From NCBI GenBank assembly GCA_023429275.1, contig JAEYWB010000472.1:1-8066 (forward strand): 8,066 nucleotides of DNA, read 5' to 3'. Source of the stretch: Planctomycetota bacterium (lineage in GTDB: Bacteria; Planctomycetota; Planctomycetia; Planctomycetales; Planctomycetaceae). The stretch's first letter is position 1. Each line of letters begins with the position of its first letter. Made by a program: the position numbers and the translations under genes. Positions 1 to 6,923 of the stretch are shown here, piece after piece. The notes beneath the pieces are model-generated. The model was not told the DNA's origin. It saw nothing but the letters and a program-made list of their open reading frames with translations, and did not search any database.

Positions 1-60
1 GTGCCGGCGCGGCCGGATGCTCCGACTCCACCAGCCTCTTCAGTCTTCGAGACAATACAA

Positions 61-77
61 CCCGGAATTTTCCCGGG
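61..77 (-). terminator. Candidate terminator hairpin 2 downstream of the lipoprotein gene
   Basis: CCCGG at 61-65 pairs with CCGGG at 73-77 around a 7-base AT-rich loop. On the minus strand it is followed immediately by TTGTATTGT, six T in nine bases. It could act as a back-up to the hairpin at 127-148. The stem is short, so this is tentative. Confidence 0.35.
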
Positions 78-126
78 GGCGGCCGGCCTGTGCCAAACCG
101 CCGTTCTCCCGCAAGAAGACAGAGAG

Positions 127-148
127 CTCAGGACGCCACGAGCCTGAG
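127..148 (-). terminator. Candidate terminator hairpin 1 downstream of the lipoprotein gene
   Basis: CTCAGG at 127-132 pairs with CCTGAG at 143-148 around a 10-base loop, starting about 61 bases after the lipoprotein stop. On the minus strand it is followed by CTCTCTGTCTTCTTG, a T/C-rich tail. The short stem and mixed tail make it a moderate candidate. Confidence 0.35.
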
Positions 149-209
149 GGCCCGCCCCGCCGGGAACGCAGCGAAGTCACACTCAAAGCGTCTGCCGCTG
201 AAGCGTCCT

Positions 210-635
210 TTACTTGGACGTCAGGTCGAAGTCGAACTTCACTTTGTCCGGAGCGACGTTTGCCTGAAGCTCGGTGCTCTCGTTGTACTTCTTCGGCAGA
301 AGCTCCTTCTGCGCCGGGATGAGGGGCTCGCCTCCTTCTCCCCCGGATGCCTGCCGTTCTGTCGTGATCTGGACCTTGTGCGGGCCAGAGAGAGCTCCCC
401 ACTTTGTCTCGTTGAACTGGAGCTTGTACTGACCGCTGGAGTCCGTGAGACCGACGGCCGGACGTCCCTTATCCGGGACGAACACCACCCGGGCCTGATC
501 GAGCGGCTTGCCATCGAGCGTGACGACACCGGTGACCGGCAGGATCTCAGGACCAGACTGGCCGCATCCCGCGATCATCGCGGTCACGACAAGGAGCATC
601 GACAGCGCGCCCGCGCGAAAACCTGAATGTGACAT
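210..635 (-). CDS. Small lipoprotein with carboxypeptidase-regulatory-like (transthyretin-like) domain
   Basis: This is a 141-residue protein. The ATG at 635 gives a short positive n-region (Arg7), a hydrophobic core at about 10-22 and a lipobox IAGC with Cys24 as the lipidated residue. The open frame extends upstream to 752, but that extension is Arg/Pro-rich, overlaps the end of the DUF1559 gene and would bury the signal. The mature part is a single beta-sandwich-type domain: PVTGVVTLDGKPLDQARVVF at 33-52, TDSSGQYKLQF at 64-74, GPHKVQITT at 84-92, then a Gly/Glu-rich loop and the LPKKYNESTEL segment at 113-123 before the closing strand VKFDFDL. This pattern is typical of the many small planctomycete lipoproteins found directly after DUF1559 genes. 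Its partner and role are unknown; anchoring or assisting the pilin-like protein at the envelope is an inference. No clear Shine-Dalgarno precedes it, in line with reliance on the upstream transcript. Confidence 0.88.
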   Translation of the reverse strand: MSHSGFRAGALSMLLVVTAMIAGCGQSGPEILPVTGVVTLDGKPLDQARVVFVPDKGRPAVGLTDSSGQYKLQFNETKWGALSGPHKVQITTERQASGGEGGEPLIPAQKELLPKKYNESTELQANVAPDKVKFDFDLTSK

Positions 636-682
636 GGTCGGCAGTTCTGGAAAATGCGTCCAAGAGAGAGGGGGAACAGAAC

Positions 683-711
683 CGGCCGGCCTTCGTCTCG
701 AAAACCGGCCG
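683..711 (-). terminator. Strong intercistronic hairpin after the DUF1559 gene
   Basis: CGGCCGG at 683-689 pairs perfectly with CCGGCCG at 705-711, and the loop contains a further TTCG/CGAA stem (692-695 with 699-702), for 11 base pairs in all. It begins 21 bases past the DUF1559 stop. On the minus strand it is followed by GTTCTGTTCCCCCTCTCTC, pyrimidine-rich but not a clean T-run. It is therefore either a leaky terminator or an RNA-stabilising/processing stem that lets the pilin-like gene be expressed above the downstream lipoprotein gene. Confidence 0.5.
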
Positions 712-732
712 TATGGCGAAAACGAACGTCGC

Positions 733-1761
733 TCAGTAGTCCGTGGCAGCAACGCCGTCGTCGATCCCCGCGAGGGCCTCGAGAACGCTGTCGGTCACGT
801 TCGTCACAAGATTGTTGTTGATGTTCTCGCTGAGGAACGTCACGCGGCCGTCGCCGAAAGCGAACAGAGCGCCCCCCACATGGCGGCTGCTGTACGACTG
901 GCTGACCGACGTGTCGACTGCGGTCAGGATCGGGTTGATGCCGTTGTGGACCGATCCGGCGATCGCCATGACCCCTTGATTGAATACGGCGCCGGTGACG
1001 TCCTGGGCCGAAGGGCCGAGGACATTGAAATCCCGGACGCAGAAGAGCATGCCGGCGTTCATGAGGAGGCCGTTCATCTTGTGGGCCCGTTCACCCAGGA
1101 GGATCGTGTTGCTCGCGCCGTCGGTCATGTCCCGCAACGCGCAGTTGCTGTCTCTCCAGAAGGGACCAGTCGCCCCCGAGGTGCCATCCTTGCTATTCGT
1201 GGCCCGTCCCTGCCGGACGTTCTTCGTATTGTTCGACACGACGTAGTTCGTGATCGACAGGCCTGTGTCTCCCGCCCCCGTCGGAAGCGAGATCGTGTAC
1301 CCCAGGGAGGCCGTGTCGTGATAGTCGGGGCCGGTGTCGGACGGACAGCGGAACATGCCATACCGCTTCCGCATGTCGTCACGATTGGTGACGTCGGTGA
1401 TCGCCTGGCTCGGCGTCTGCCCTCCCACGTTGAGCTTGTTATACAGACCGTTGAGTTCGACGTAGGGAAGCAGCATCGCCGACCACGCCCAGTGGCCGTG
1501 GTTGTCCCCGGTGACCGAGGTCGCGGTCCGCTGCTGCACCCAGCAGGGCGGGAACACGCTGAACGTCTCGATGTAGTTGTGCATCGACAGGGCCAGCTGC
1601 TTGAGATTGTTCTGGCACTGCGAGCGGCGGGCCGCCTCGCGAGCCTGCTGGACAGCGGGGAGCAGGATCGCCACCAGGACCGCGATAATCGCGATCACGA
1701 CAAGGAGTTCGATGAGTGTAAAACCGCGTGAGCGGGGAGCGCGGATCGCCGTCGAGGACAT
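733..1761 (-). CDS. DUF1559 pilin-like (prepilin-type N-methylation) surface protein
   Basis: This 342-residue protein has the type IV prepilin signature RSRGFTLIELLVV at 10-22: processing is expected between Gly13 and Phe14, with the conserved Glu at mature position 5 (Glu18) and a hydrophobic helix to about 34. The DUF1559 block QQAREAARRSQCQNNLKQL at 38-56 follows. DGASNTILLGE at 214-224 and the C-terminal H-X9-DG motif (His294, Asp304, Gly305) complete the family pattern, so it is full length. Such proteins are highly multiplied in Planctomycetes and are probably exported and assembled by type II secretion/pilus-like machinery; their role is unproven. I chose the ATG at 1761 because GAGAG lies about 6 bases upstream and it leaves the usual short leader; the GTG at 1794 would add 11 residues with no ribosome binding site. 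It has a candidate promoter and is followed, after a 97-bp gap with a hairpin, by a lipoprotein gene. Confidence 0.95.
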   Translation of the reverse strand: MSSTAIRAPRSRGFTLIELLVVIAIIAVLVAILLPAVQQAREAARRSQCQNNLKQLALSMHNYIETFSVFPPCWVQQRTATSVTGDNHGHWAWSAMLLPYVELNGLYNKLNVGGQTPSQAITDVTNRDDMRKRYGMFRCPSDTGPDYHDTASLGYTISLPTGAGDTGLSITNYVVSNNTKNVRQGRATNSKDGTSGATGPFWRDSNCALRDMTDGASNTILLGERAHKMNGLLMNAGMLFCVRDFNVLGPSAQDVTGAVFNQGVMAIAGSVHNGINPILTAVDTSVSQSYSSRHVGGALFAFGDGRVTFLSENINNNLVTNVTDSVLEALAGIDDGVAATDY

Positions 1762-1764
1762 AGT

Positions 1765-1775
1765 CACTCTCTGAG
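1765..1775 (-). promoter_or_regulatory. Ribosome binding site deciding the DUF1559 start
   Basis: On the minus strand the sequence before the ATG at 1761 reads CTCAGAGAGTGACT. The purine core GAGAG has suitable spacing of about 5-6 bases. The alternative upstream GTG at 1794 is preceded by a pyrimidine-rich stretch with no such core. This supports the shorter protein. Confidence 0.5.
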
Positions 1776-1857
1776 AGACAGGGAAACCAGGCACGAAATG
1801 GGAAAGGAGCCGGATCGCAGGTGAAAACCCGTGAAAAGACAGGCCAGACTCGCCGCG

Positions 1858-1885
1858 ATCGTAAAACGGAAGCGATCTCCGTCAA
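1858..1885 (-). promoter_or_regulatory. Sigma70-like promoter for the DUF1559 gene
   Basis: On the minus strand, TTGACG (1885-1880) is followed after 16 bases by TACGAT (1863-1858), close to the -35 and -10 consensus. An AT-rich stretch lies just upstream, as an UP element would. Transcription would start near 1851 and give a leader of about 90 bases before the ATG at 1761. A second TTGACG at 1900-1895 sits exactly 15 bases upstream of the first but has no good -10 box at proper spacing. Confidence 0.45.
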
Positions 1886-1967
1886 GCAGATGTACGTCAA
1901 AAGAACATTAATAGACAGAAAATAATAATCGATAAAAGCATCGCATAACCTTGTCCGCGCAGACCCT

Positions 1968-1996
1968 CAGCGGGACACCGCGGACTGTGACCGCTG
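1968..1996 (-). terminator. Weak candidate hairpin downstream of DUF1501
   Basis: CAGCGG at 1968-1973 pairs with CCGCTG at 1991-1996, with an inner CAC/GTG stem (1976-1978 with 1987-1989). It lies about 75 bases after the DUF1501 stop. No T-run follows directly on the minus strand, only a GC-rich stretch and then the AT-rich island, so it is not a classical intrinsic terminator. It could be a transcript-end stem or chance. Confidence 0.22.
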
Positions 1997-2070
1997 TGCA
2001 CACATGATCGTGGAGAACGACCATCAGACAGGTGGCGATTCGGATCGTCTCCGGGATCCTTGAGTCCGCG

Positions 2071-3510
2071 TCATCCCGCTCCCGTCAGTTGGCGGCAGAA
2101 CTCTCCTTCGTTCACAGTCGGACGCTCGGGGCGTCCCTTGTGGATATAGGTCAGCTCAAGATTGCCAAGCCCCAGCAGATGCAGAATCGAAGTGTGCAGG
2201 TCGCGGACATGGAGGCGGTTCTCGACTGCACGCAGGCCGAGCTCGTCGGTCGACCCGATCGTCTGGCCGCCGCGGACGCCCCCTCCCGCCATCCACATCG
2301 TGAACCCGGTCGGGTTGTGGTCCCGGCCGTTCCCCTGTTCCGACATCGGCGTCCGGCCGAACTCGCCCCCCCAGATGACGAGGGTCTCGTCGAGCAGGCC
2401 CCGCGACTTGAGGTCTTCCAGGAGCGCCGCGACCGGGCGGTCCATGGCCCGGCAGAGCTTCGAGTGGTTGGCCTCGATGCCGGAGTGCGCGTCCCACTTG
2501 CTTCCCGCTCCGTGATAGAGCTGCACGAACCGCACGCCCCGTTCGACCAGCCTTCGCGAGAGCAGGCAGAGCCGGCCGAATGACTCCGTCTCGGAGTCGT
2601 CGAGGCCGTAGAGCCGCTGTGTCGCGAGCGATTCCTTCGTGAGGTCGACCGCCTCGGGAGCCTCCGCCTGCATCCGGAAGGCGAGCTCGTAACTGGCGAG
2701 CCGCGCGTCGAGCTCGCTCTGCTCGGGATGCTGCTCGGCGAAACCCCGGTTGAGCGAGCGGAGGAAGTCGAGCTTCCCCTGCTGCTGCGACGCCGTGATC
2801 GCTTCGGGGTTCTTCAGGTTCGGGATCGGTTCCATTCCTTCGGAAAGACGGATCCCCTGGTAGACCGCGGGCATGAACCCCGCGCTCCAGTTCCGCGGGC
2901 CATTGACGACCTGTGAGCGGTTGTCCTGCATCACGACATAGGCGGGGAGGTCCTGGTTCTCGGTCCCCAGGCCGTAGCTCACCCAGCTCCCGAGCGACGG
3001 CCGTCCGCCAACGATCGAGCAGGTGTTCATCTGGCAGACACCCGACGAGTGGTTGATCCCTTCCGCCCAGCAGGAGCGGATCACCGCGATGTCGTCGACC
3101 CGCTGCGCGGTGTAGGGAAGCCAGTCCGAGACCCACGTCCCCCCCTCCCCGTACTGCTTCCAGGTCCGCTTGCTCGCGAGGAGGGGCGCCTTGGCCTCTC
3201 CCATCGCGAGGATGACCTTTCCGAAGCTCTCGGGGAGCGGCTTGCCGGCAAGCTCATTGAGGAGCGGCTTCGGATCGAAGGTGTCGATGTGGCTCGGCCC
3301 CCCCTCCATGAAGAGGAAGATCACGCTCTTCGCGGTCGCGGGGAAGTGCGGCTGGCGGGGAGCCAGCGGGTTGTCGGCCGAGACGGTCGAGCCGAGAACC
3401 TCTCCGCGTCCTGCGAGCATTCCGGCGAGGGCAACGGCTCCAAAGCCGGCACCGCTCCGGGTGAGGAACTCGCGGCGGGTGGTCGGGTATTCGATGTGCG
3501 GGATTCGCAT
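2071..3510 (-). CDS. DUF1501 family protein, Tat-exported, alkaline-phosphatase-superfamily fold
   Basis: This 479-residue protein has a usual family length. The N-terminus has the twin-arginine motif TRREFL at 11-16 and a hydrophobic stretch at about 20-33, so it is expected to fold in the cytoplasm and be exported by Tat. Family landmarks are FLFMEGGPSHIDTFDPKP at 65-82, GGRPSLGSWVSYGLG at 168-182, WDAHSGIEANH at 339-349, WGGEFGRTP at 380-388, GRDHNP at 395-400 and HVRDLHTSILHLLG at 434-447. DUF1501 belongs to the alkaline phosphatase/sulfatase fold group, and the conserved Asp/His residues in these blocks are plausible metal ligands. The formylglycine sulfatase signature CxPxR is absent (Cys164 is in CSIVGGR), so sulfatase activity should not be assumed. 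DUF1501 genes typically sit beside DUF1549/DUF1553 genes, as here, suggesting partner proteins. The ATG at 3510 puts the Tat signal at the very N-terminus; no clear Shine-Dalgarno is present, so coupling to the gene before it is possible. Confidence 0.95.
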   Translation of the reverse strand: MRIPHIEYPTTRREFLTRSGAGFGAVALAGMLAGRGEVLGSTVSADNPLAPRQPHFPATAKSVIFLFMEGGPSHIDTFDPKPLLNELAGKPLPESFGKVILAMGEAKAPLLASKRTWKQYGEGGTWVSDWLPYTAQRVDDIAVIRSCWAEGINHSSGVCQMNTCSIVGGRPSLGSWVSYGLGTENQDLPAYVVMQDNRSQVVNGPRNWSAGFMPAVYQGIRLSEGMEPIPNLKNPEAITASQQQGKLDFLRSLNRGFAEQHPEQSELDARLASYELAFRMQAEAPEAVDLTKESLATQRLYGLDDSETESFGRLCLLSRRLVERGVRFVQLYHGAGSKWDAHSGIEANHSKLCRAMDRPVAALLEDLKSRGLLDETLVIWGGEFGRTPMSEQGNGRDHNPTGFTMWMAGGGVRGGQTIGSTDELGLRAVENRLHVRDLHTSILHLLGLGNLELTYIHKGRPERPTVNEGEFCRQLTGAG

Positions 3511-3540
3511 GGTGACCGCTTCGTAGTGGGACAGTCGGAA

Positions 3541-3568
3541 GGGTGTGGGGAGGGAGAGGAGGAGGAGG
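3541..3568 (-). other. Intercistronic polypyrimidine tract between DUF1553 and DUF1501 genes
   Basis: Directly after the TGA stop of the cytochrome/DUF1553 gene, the coding strand carries an unbroken C/T run of 22 bases (3568-3547) made largely of CCT triplets. The opposite strand is all purine. The mRNA therefore carries several CCUCC units, the same sense as the 16S anti-Shine-Dalgarno core, so the run cannot itself act as a ribosome binding site. No good Shine-Dalgarno precedes the DUF1501 ATG within the 58-bp gap. The tract may be structural or simply biased sequence. Confidence 0.5.
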
Positions 3569-6500
3569 TCAGTGGACGTACAGGAACTCGTTCGAGTTCA
3601 GGAGGGCGTGGCAGAAGTCGACGAACGCCCGTCGCGTCGGGTCCTGGCTCTGCGCTTCGGCGGTCGCCCCCCGGATGTCGAAGTGGTTCGGCGTCGTATC
3701 CTGCAGGACCCCCGGCTCGACCTCGAATTGCCAGTAGCCGATCGTTTCCGGAGTCATCCCCTCGACCGTCAGGAGGAGCTGGTTCATGGCGAGCGTCCCG
3801 CGCGAGAGCCGGACATCGTCGATCAGGCCGTCGAACAGAGCCTGCTGCTCGACGCTCCGGCAGCCGATCGCCAACGGCTCCTCGTTCTGGAACCCGCTGA
3901 CCACGTCGTGCGGGATCGTGACGGTCGAGAGCGGCTGGTCGTCGTCCGAGAGGTCCTTGAGATGGAACGTGATCGATCCGGGACTCTCGGCGGTTGCAAG
4001 CCGGACGACTGCGCCGACGTAGTAGGGTTTGTTCAGCTCGACATGGTGGTCAGAGAAGAGGGCCTGCTCGCCGAACGCTCCGACCCGGCGGTTGCCGTGC
4101 AGCTGGAAAACGAGAGTCTGCGGCTTGCGCCGCGATCCCTTTCCGGTCACTCCGAGCGACCAGCCCGGCTTGTCGGTTGCTCCGGTCCACTTGGAGACGA
4201 TCGTCCGGACGTTCCCTCCGTCATAGATCGAGCGGAGCTGGAAGAACGCCTCGACGGTGAAGTCTGCCGGGCGAACCGTCCCGTCCGCCGTCGCGGGGCC
4301 CGAGCCGCTGAGCTGCGGGTCGTGCGGGACACGCAGCCGCTTCTTCGCGTCGGTCGCGATCAGCAGCGCCTGTCCGTCGCGGTACGGGAGCTTCCCCGTG
4401 GCGATGTCGGTCGTCGTCGTCTGCGGAGTACCGGCCGAGATCCGCTCAATCTGCTGGGCGAGAAACGCCAGCGACGAACTCGTCTCCTCGTGCGTCGGCG
4501 CCCGGCCGTAGGCGTGCCACCACGCCTGCTCGACACGCGTCTGCATCTCGGTCGACTTCGTTCCCCAGACCCGGCCGGCGAGCTGGCTCGCATGCCGCAG
4601 GAGCTGCGGGCTGTTGATGAGCATCAGCGACTGGACCGGCGTCGTCGTCGTATTGCGGGAGGCCTCGCTCGCGAAGAACTGCGGAAGGTCGAACGCGTCG
4701 AGCAGCGGGTCGCGGGCGTTCCGCATCTGCCGCACATAGATCGTCCGCCGCGGGCTGTCGCCGTTCTGCCCCGGACCGCCAGCGTCGAGCTTCAGCTCAC
4801 CGGAGGCGGCGAGGATCGAGTCACGGATCTGCTCGGCATCGAGCCGCCTCGTACCGGCCCGCCACAACAGCCGGTTCTCCGGATCGATCGTGCTGGCCCG
4901 GGCGAACTCGGGATGCGCGGTCGACTGCCGGTACGAGCTGGAAGTGACGATCAGCCGGTGGAGCCGCTTGAGGCTCCAGCCGTCGCGGACGAACTGGGTG
5001 GCGAGCCAGTCGAGAAGCTCCGGATGTGTCGGAGGCTCGCCGAGCTTTCCGAAGTCGCTCACGTTCGCGGCCAGCCCGCGGCCGAAATGCTGCTGCCAGA
5101 CCCGGTTGACGACGATTCGCGCGGTCAGCGGGTTGTCGGGGCTCGTCAGCCACCGGGCCAGGGCCGAGCGGCGGCCGGTCGTGTCGGTCCGGCCCTCCGG
5201 AGTGGCCACCCGGGCCGGAGCCGGATCGAGAATCGTCAGGAAGCCTGGAGCAACGGGCTCGCTCTTATGCCCGGGGATGGCGGTCGGGGCGGCGACGGGA
5301 CCGTCGTCGGTCGCAATCATGGCCACCGCACGAGGCGCGGGGCGGAGCTTGTCGAACGCCGCAAGCTGCTTGCGGAGGGCGAGGAGCTTTTCCTTCTGCT
5401 CCCCCTTGAACCTCTGGTCGAGCCGTTCGTAGTCGAACTGGACCTGTCGCTCGATCAGCTCCGAGAGCTGGTTTTCGTACGTCGTCCGCTCGCTGGCCGG
5501 CTTCCAGTAGATCGCCTGGATGTCGTCCGGGAACCGATTGACCGCTCCCTTGCGGGCCGACGCCCGGACCGGAGCCTCGAGGGCATCAATCTCTTTCCGG
5601 ACTTCGGCGGTCGCCGCCTCCCACGTCGCGAGCTGCGCCTCGTACTCGCGGCGCTCCTTCTCCGGCAGCGGGAGCTCGGTGTCGCGCGGCATCAGCCCGG
5701 CGAAGAAGGCCTGCAGCCGGAAATAGTCCTTCTGGAGGATCGGGTCGTACTTGTGGTCGTGGCAGCGGGCACACTGCATCCCGACGCCGAGGAACACGTC
5801 CCCGACATTGTCGGTGATGTCGTTGAGAATGATCGACCACTGCCCCTTGGCGTCGCGGCTGTTGTATTCGTAGATCCAGTGCCGCAGGTATCCCGTCGCC
5901 ACCAGGGCGTCGCTGTCGCCGGGGAAGAGTTCGTCCCCCGCGAGCTGCTCCTGCACGAAGCGGTCATACGGCTTGTCGGCGTTGAGCGAAGCGATGACGT
6001 AGTCGCGGTACCGCCAGGACTGGGGACGGTAGTGGTCGATGCGGTATCCGTCGGAGTCGGCATACCGGACGAGGTCGAGCCAGTGCCGCGCCCACCGCTC
6101 GCCGTACTGCGGCCGGGCGAGCAGGCTGTCGACGAGCTTTTCGTAGGCCTTCGGGTCCGGATCGGCGACGAACGCCTGGACCTCGGCCGGAGTCGGCGGG
6201 AGGCCGGTGAGATCGAGCGTCAGCCGGCGGATCAGCGTCGTCCGGTCCGTCTCGGGAGCGGGGGCGAGGTTTTCACGGCGAAGCCGCTCCCTGAGGAACC
6301 GATCAATCGGATGGGCCGACTCTCCCTCGCGGGCTGCGGGCGGCTCGACCGCGGCGAGGGGACGGAATGCCCACCAGGCGCGGTCTTCCTCGGTGATCTT
6401 GTCGGAGTCCTCGCGGCGGATGAGATCGGTGTCGGTCCCCGGCCAGGGGGCGCCGATCTCGACCCACTTCGTCAGGATCGCGATCTCCCGCTCCGGGAGC

Positions 6501-6841
6501 TTTCCGGCGGGAGGCATCTCGAGCGACTCATAACGGATCGCCTGCACGAGCGGGCTCTCGGCGGCCCGGCCGGGCTGGATCGCCGGGTCGCCCGATTCGC
6601 CCCCTTTGAGCATCCCGGCCCGGGTGTCGAGCCGCAGGTCTCCCTTGGCCTTGTCGGCCGAGTGACATTCAAGGCACCGCCGCACGAGGAGCGGCCGGAC
6701 TTCCGTCTCGAAGAACCGCAGGTGCTCGGGCGAGACCTTTCCGCCCGCGGCGGCGTCATCCGCCCAGACGAGAGGCGAGTCGGCAAGCCCCGAGAGGAGG
6801 CTGCCGAGGAGGGCTGTCAGAATGAAGCTGGAAATTCGCAT
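3569..6841 (-). CDS. Exported PSCyt1-DUF1549-DUF1553 (PSD1) cytochrome-like protein with inserted LamG-like domain
   Basis: This 1090-residue secreted protein starts at the ATG at 6841. That start gives a clean Sec signal peptide (hydrophobic 5-20, likely cut after VWA at 27), whereas a GTG at 6928 would add 29 unlike residues. Domains in order: PSCyt1 c-type cytochrome at about 46-135, with heme motif CLECH at 56-60 and likely axial Met109 in LEMPPAGKLP; DUF1549 at about 176-384, with a second CARCH at 357-361; a charged helical linker at about 395-500; DUF1553 at about 554-803, including RWLTSPDNPLTARIVVNRVW. A LamG/ConA-like domain at about 820-1060 (GLIDDVRLSRG at 1005-1015) interrupts DUF1553, whose closing DFCHALLNSNEFLYV motif reappears at 1075-1089. 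The fold families are clear but no reaction is established; electron transfer on an extracellular polymer is inference. It lies 58 bp before DUF1501, so they are probably cotranscribed. No convincing Shine-Dalgarno is seen. Confidence 0.93.
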   Translation of the reverse strand: MRISSFILTALLGSLLSGLADSPLVWADDAAAGGKVSPEHLRFFETEVRPLLVRRCLECHSADKAKGDLRLDTRAGMLKGGESGDPAIQPGRAAESPLVQAIRYESLEMPPAGKLPEREIAILTKWVEIGAPWPGTDTDLIRREDSDKITEEDRAWWAFRPLAAVEPPAAREGESAHPIDRFLRERLRRENLAPAPETDRTTLIRRLTLDLTGLPPTPAEVQAFVADPDPKAYEKLVDSLLARPQYGERWARHWLDLVRYADSDGYRIDHYRPQSWRYRDYVIASLNADKPYDRFVQEQLAGDELFPGDSDALVATGYLRHWIYEYNSRDAKGQWSIILNDITDNVGDVFLGVGMQCARCHDHKYDPILQKDYFRLQAFFAGLMPRDTELPLPEKERREYEAQLATWEAATAEVRKEIDALEAPVRASARKGAVNRFPDDIQAIYWKPASERTTYENQLSELIERQVQFDYERLDQRFKGEQKEKLLALRKQLAAFDKLRPAPRAVAMIATDDGPVAAPTAIPGHKSEPVAPGFLTILDPAPARVATPEGRTDTTGRRSALARWLTSPDNPLTARIVVNRVWQQHFGRGLAANVSDFGKLGEPPTHPELLDWLATQFVRDGWSLKRLHRLIVTSSSYRQSTAHPEFARASTIDPENRLLWRAGTRRLDAEQIRDSILAASGELKLDAGGPGQNGDSPRRTIYVRQMRNARDPLLDAFDLPQFFASEASRNTTTTPVQSLMLINSPQLLRHASQLAGRVWGTKSTEMQTRVEQAWWHAYGRAPTHEETSSSLAFLAQQIERISAGTPQTTTTDIATGKLPYRDGQALLIATDAKKRLRVPHDPQLSGSGPATADGTVRPADFTVEAFFQLRSIYDGGNVRTIVSKWTGATDKPGWSLGVTGKGSRRKPQTLVFQLHGNRRVGAFGEQALFSDHHVELNKPYYVGAVVRLATAESPGSITFHLKDLSDDDQPLSTVTIPHDVVSGFQNEEPLAIGCRSVEQQALFDGLIDDVRLSRGTLAMNQLLLTVEGMTPETIGYWQFEVEPGVLQDTTPNHFDIRGATAEAQSQDPTRRAFVDFCHALLNSNEFLYVH

Positions 6842-6923
6842 GTCGCCGTCAGTCACTCTGTTGGGAATCGGGGCCGGAGAGTTCGGTTCGCCGAGTCTGC
6901 TAAATCGGGGGACTCGGAAAGGA

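Larger units (their letters stand above)
1762..2070. other. 309-bp intergenic region with AT-rich island
   Basis: No ORF here is supported on either strand. Region 1895-1950 is strikingly AT-rich against the GC-rich surroundings, including AATAATAAT-type runs near 1919-1929. It probably separates two transcription units: the end of the DUF1501 transcript at the high-coordinate side and the leader and promoter of the DUF1559 gene at the low-coordinate side. The promoter and a weak hairpin are listed separately. Confidence 0.6.

Noticed and set aside
1..209. Small plus- and minus-strand frames at the window start
   Set aside because: Arg/Pro/Ser-rich products with no motif or ribosome site, overlapping the lipoprotein gene in other frames; only the two hairpins are worth noting.
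636..752. 39-residue N-terminal extension of the lipoprotein
   Set aside because: It would overlap the end of the DUF1559 gene and place an Arg/Pro-rich stretch before a perfect lipoprotein signal.
508..1731. Plus-strand open frame of 407 codons
   Set aside because: It is antisense to the DUF1559 gene and the start of the lipoprotein gene, with Arg/Val/Asp-rich sequence typical of a shadow frame and no recognisable motif.
2042..2059. GGATC/GATCC inverted repeat 12 bases after the DUF1501 stop
   Set aside because: Only five base pairs with an eight-base loop and no T-run; likely chance in this base composition.
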